Shown piece after piece: positions 21,112-22,041 of a stretch of DNA of 22,041 nt. Under the pieces are notes generated by a model that saw only the letters and a program-made list of their open reading frames with translations, searched no databases and was not told the DNA's origin. The first letter of the stretch is position 1, and every line of letters begins with the position of its first letter. The position numbers and the translations under genes are program-made. Origin of the DNA: a virus; IMG/VR virus record IMGVR_UViG_3300001834_000094, positions 1-22,041 of that record; one strand, 5' to 3'.

Positions 21112-21822
21112 TTAGTCCGCCTGATAGACAGCAACTCTTACACCCTTAGGATAGTCGTCATCATTCCAGTCATCATAATGTACGAGTGAAAAGTAATGAA
21201 GAGCAGTAACGCCATTACTTCCTTCAGCTGTAGGTATATCAGAGGGAACTGAAAAACGAACACTAATTTGGAACTGGTCATCTCTATCAGGGCTGTATAC
21301 ATAAAACGCAGAATAATCCGGTTCAGCGTAAGTAGTCGAAGCTTGTTGATACGTAGAGAGTAAGGAAGACGTCGTACAGCCGCCTAATCCTTGTGAGTGC
21401 CATGCATTAATTGTCGGCCCCGCTGTTTCAGAAGTACCTGATCCATTTCTTCTAGCCCAAGCAACGGAATCTTCACTGCCACTGCTATCGGCGTCTTTAA
21501 CACGGATAGTAATAACAATATCTCTTCCAATTTCGGTTGGAAAATATACGGTACGAACATAACCATGAGAACCAGACCTAGTTGTAAAACCATCCGTAAT
21601 TACATAAGTGGAAGATCCCCGATACGGGGGAGTAGCTATTGGACTAGTAGGAACTGCTGGAGGTATATACGCAGACGCACCATAAAACTGATTCATACTT
21701 ATCGTATTTCCAGAACCACTTACGCGATAGTCAGCGTACTCACCCATCGTAATCGGGTGAGAGCCACCAAACTCAGTCTGCAAGTTGGAAAAAGATATTG
21801 GACCTGACGTTTGTAGAGCCAT
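21112..21822 (-). CDS. Tail fibre-like structural protein
   Basis: A 236-residue protein. The N-terminal segment (ALQTSGPISFSNLQTEFGG followed by HPITMGEYADYRV and SMNQFYGAS) is a conserved module I recognise from phage virion and fibre proteins. Residues 50-236 form a Ser/Thr/Tyr-rich beta domain that is probably variable between relatives and may bind the host surface. The ATG overlaps the stop of the upstream gene (TAATG). It ends just before the small gene at 21100, in the same operon. Confidence 0.65.
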   Translation of the reverse strand: MALQTSGPISFSNLQTEFGGSHPITMGEYADYRVSGSGNTISMNQFYGASAYIPPAVPTSPIATPPYRGSSTYVITDGFTTRSGSHGYVRTVYFPTEIGRDIVITIRVKDADSSGSEDSVAWARRNGSGTSETAGPTINAWHSQGLGGCTTSSLLSTYQQASTTYAEPDYSAFYVYSPDRDDQFQISVRFSVPSDIPTAEGSNGVTALHYFSLVHYDDWNDDDYPKGVRVAVYQAD

Positions 21823-22041
21823 TAGCTAATAACGCCACACGCCATTTTGTTAGCCACACCGAGAGCCACTTCACCAATGCGCACAGCAGTAGCATCAGCA
21901 TCATAGTTACCATCTGCATCAAAGCATACATTCACAGAGCGCTCGTGAGTCTTGCTAGTTTCAGAGCAGGTAAAACGCACTTGTACATCGGTACAAGGTG
22001 ACTCTTCAGTTATGGTTTCGCCTTCGTTATCTGGGTCAGGC
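21822..22041 (-). CDS. C-terminal part of an unknown late phage protein, truncated at the window edge
   Basis: The frame is open from the right edge (first full codon at 22040) to TAA at 21824-21822, giving 72 residues that start PDPDNEGETITEESPCTDVQ. The visible part has four cysteines (SPCTD, FTCSE, NVCFD, MACGV) and ends EVALGVANKMACGVIS. No start codon is available. Its TAA shares one base with the ATG of the following gene, showing translational coupling in the tail operon. It has no recognised domain. Confidence 0.6.
   Translation of the reverse strand, partial: PDPDNEGETITEESPCTDVQVRFTCSETSKTHERSVNVCFDADGNYDADATAVRIGEVALGVANKMACGVIS

Noticed and set aside
1-22041. CRISPR array, IS element or retron
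   Set aside because: No regularly spaced repeats, no transposase and no reverse transcriptase were found on either strand.

Overview
The window looks like part of a temperate tailed-phage genome from a gammaproteobacterial, probably marine, host. It carries a phage replication and recombination set, a tyrosine integrase with an excisionase-like partner, and a tail/host-recognition block. Beside the integrase, positions 15487-15507 match the last 21 nt of a bacterial tRNA-Asp gene, ending in CCA. That short match is read as attP. Because phage genes lie on both sides of it, the sequence represents a free or circularised phage genome rather than a prophage end. The host assignment is an inference from this tRNA-Asp match and from protein resemblance.

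Plus strand, 1-14448: a tightly packed early block. It opens with two small unknown proteins. A three-gene set follows: a MoxR-type AAA+ ATPase, an Nmad5-like protein and a zincin/VWA protein. Next come a DUF3310 protein, two overlapping small genes, a family A DNA polymerase (exonuclease plus polymerase), a 59-aa CsrA homologue, and an AEP primase/SF3 helicase fusion. A Cas4-like PD-(D/E)XK nuclease is followed by two tandem intrinsic terminators. Beyond them are a 43-aa membrane peptide, a small basic protein, a cysteine-rich phage protein, an SNF2-like helicase, a coiled-coil protein, a candidate ssDNA-binding protein, a VRR-NUC-type nuclease, an HTH repressor candidate and an excisionase-like HTH protein.

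Minus strand, 14420-15418 and 15616-22041: the integrase converges on the excisionase gene and overlaps its 3' end. After the attP region come, read right to left, a tail block (a truncated gene, a fibre-like protein, a small conserved protein, a 568-aa virion protein, a lambda J-like tip/fibre protein and a tail assembly chaperone-like protein). A membrane-anchored protein, a 34-aa Lys/Ala-rich peptide, an HNH protein and a 54-aa putative exported peptide complete it.

The most notable regulatory content is the phage CsrA together with two ribosome binding sites whose AGGAG sits in a five-base hairpin loop. One of these is at the primase start, just downstream of csrA. A 19-bp intergenic element, ATTAGCT-N4-TATTATTT, occurs four times, always just before a gene. 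A 27-nt dyad is duplicated before the VRR-NUC gene. I see no CRISPR array, insertion sequence, rRNA or complete tRNA gene.
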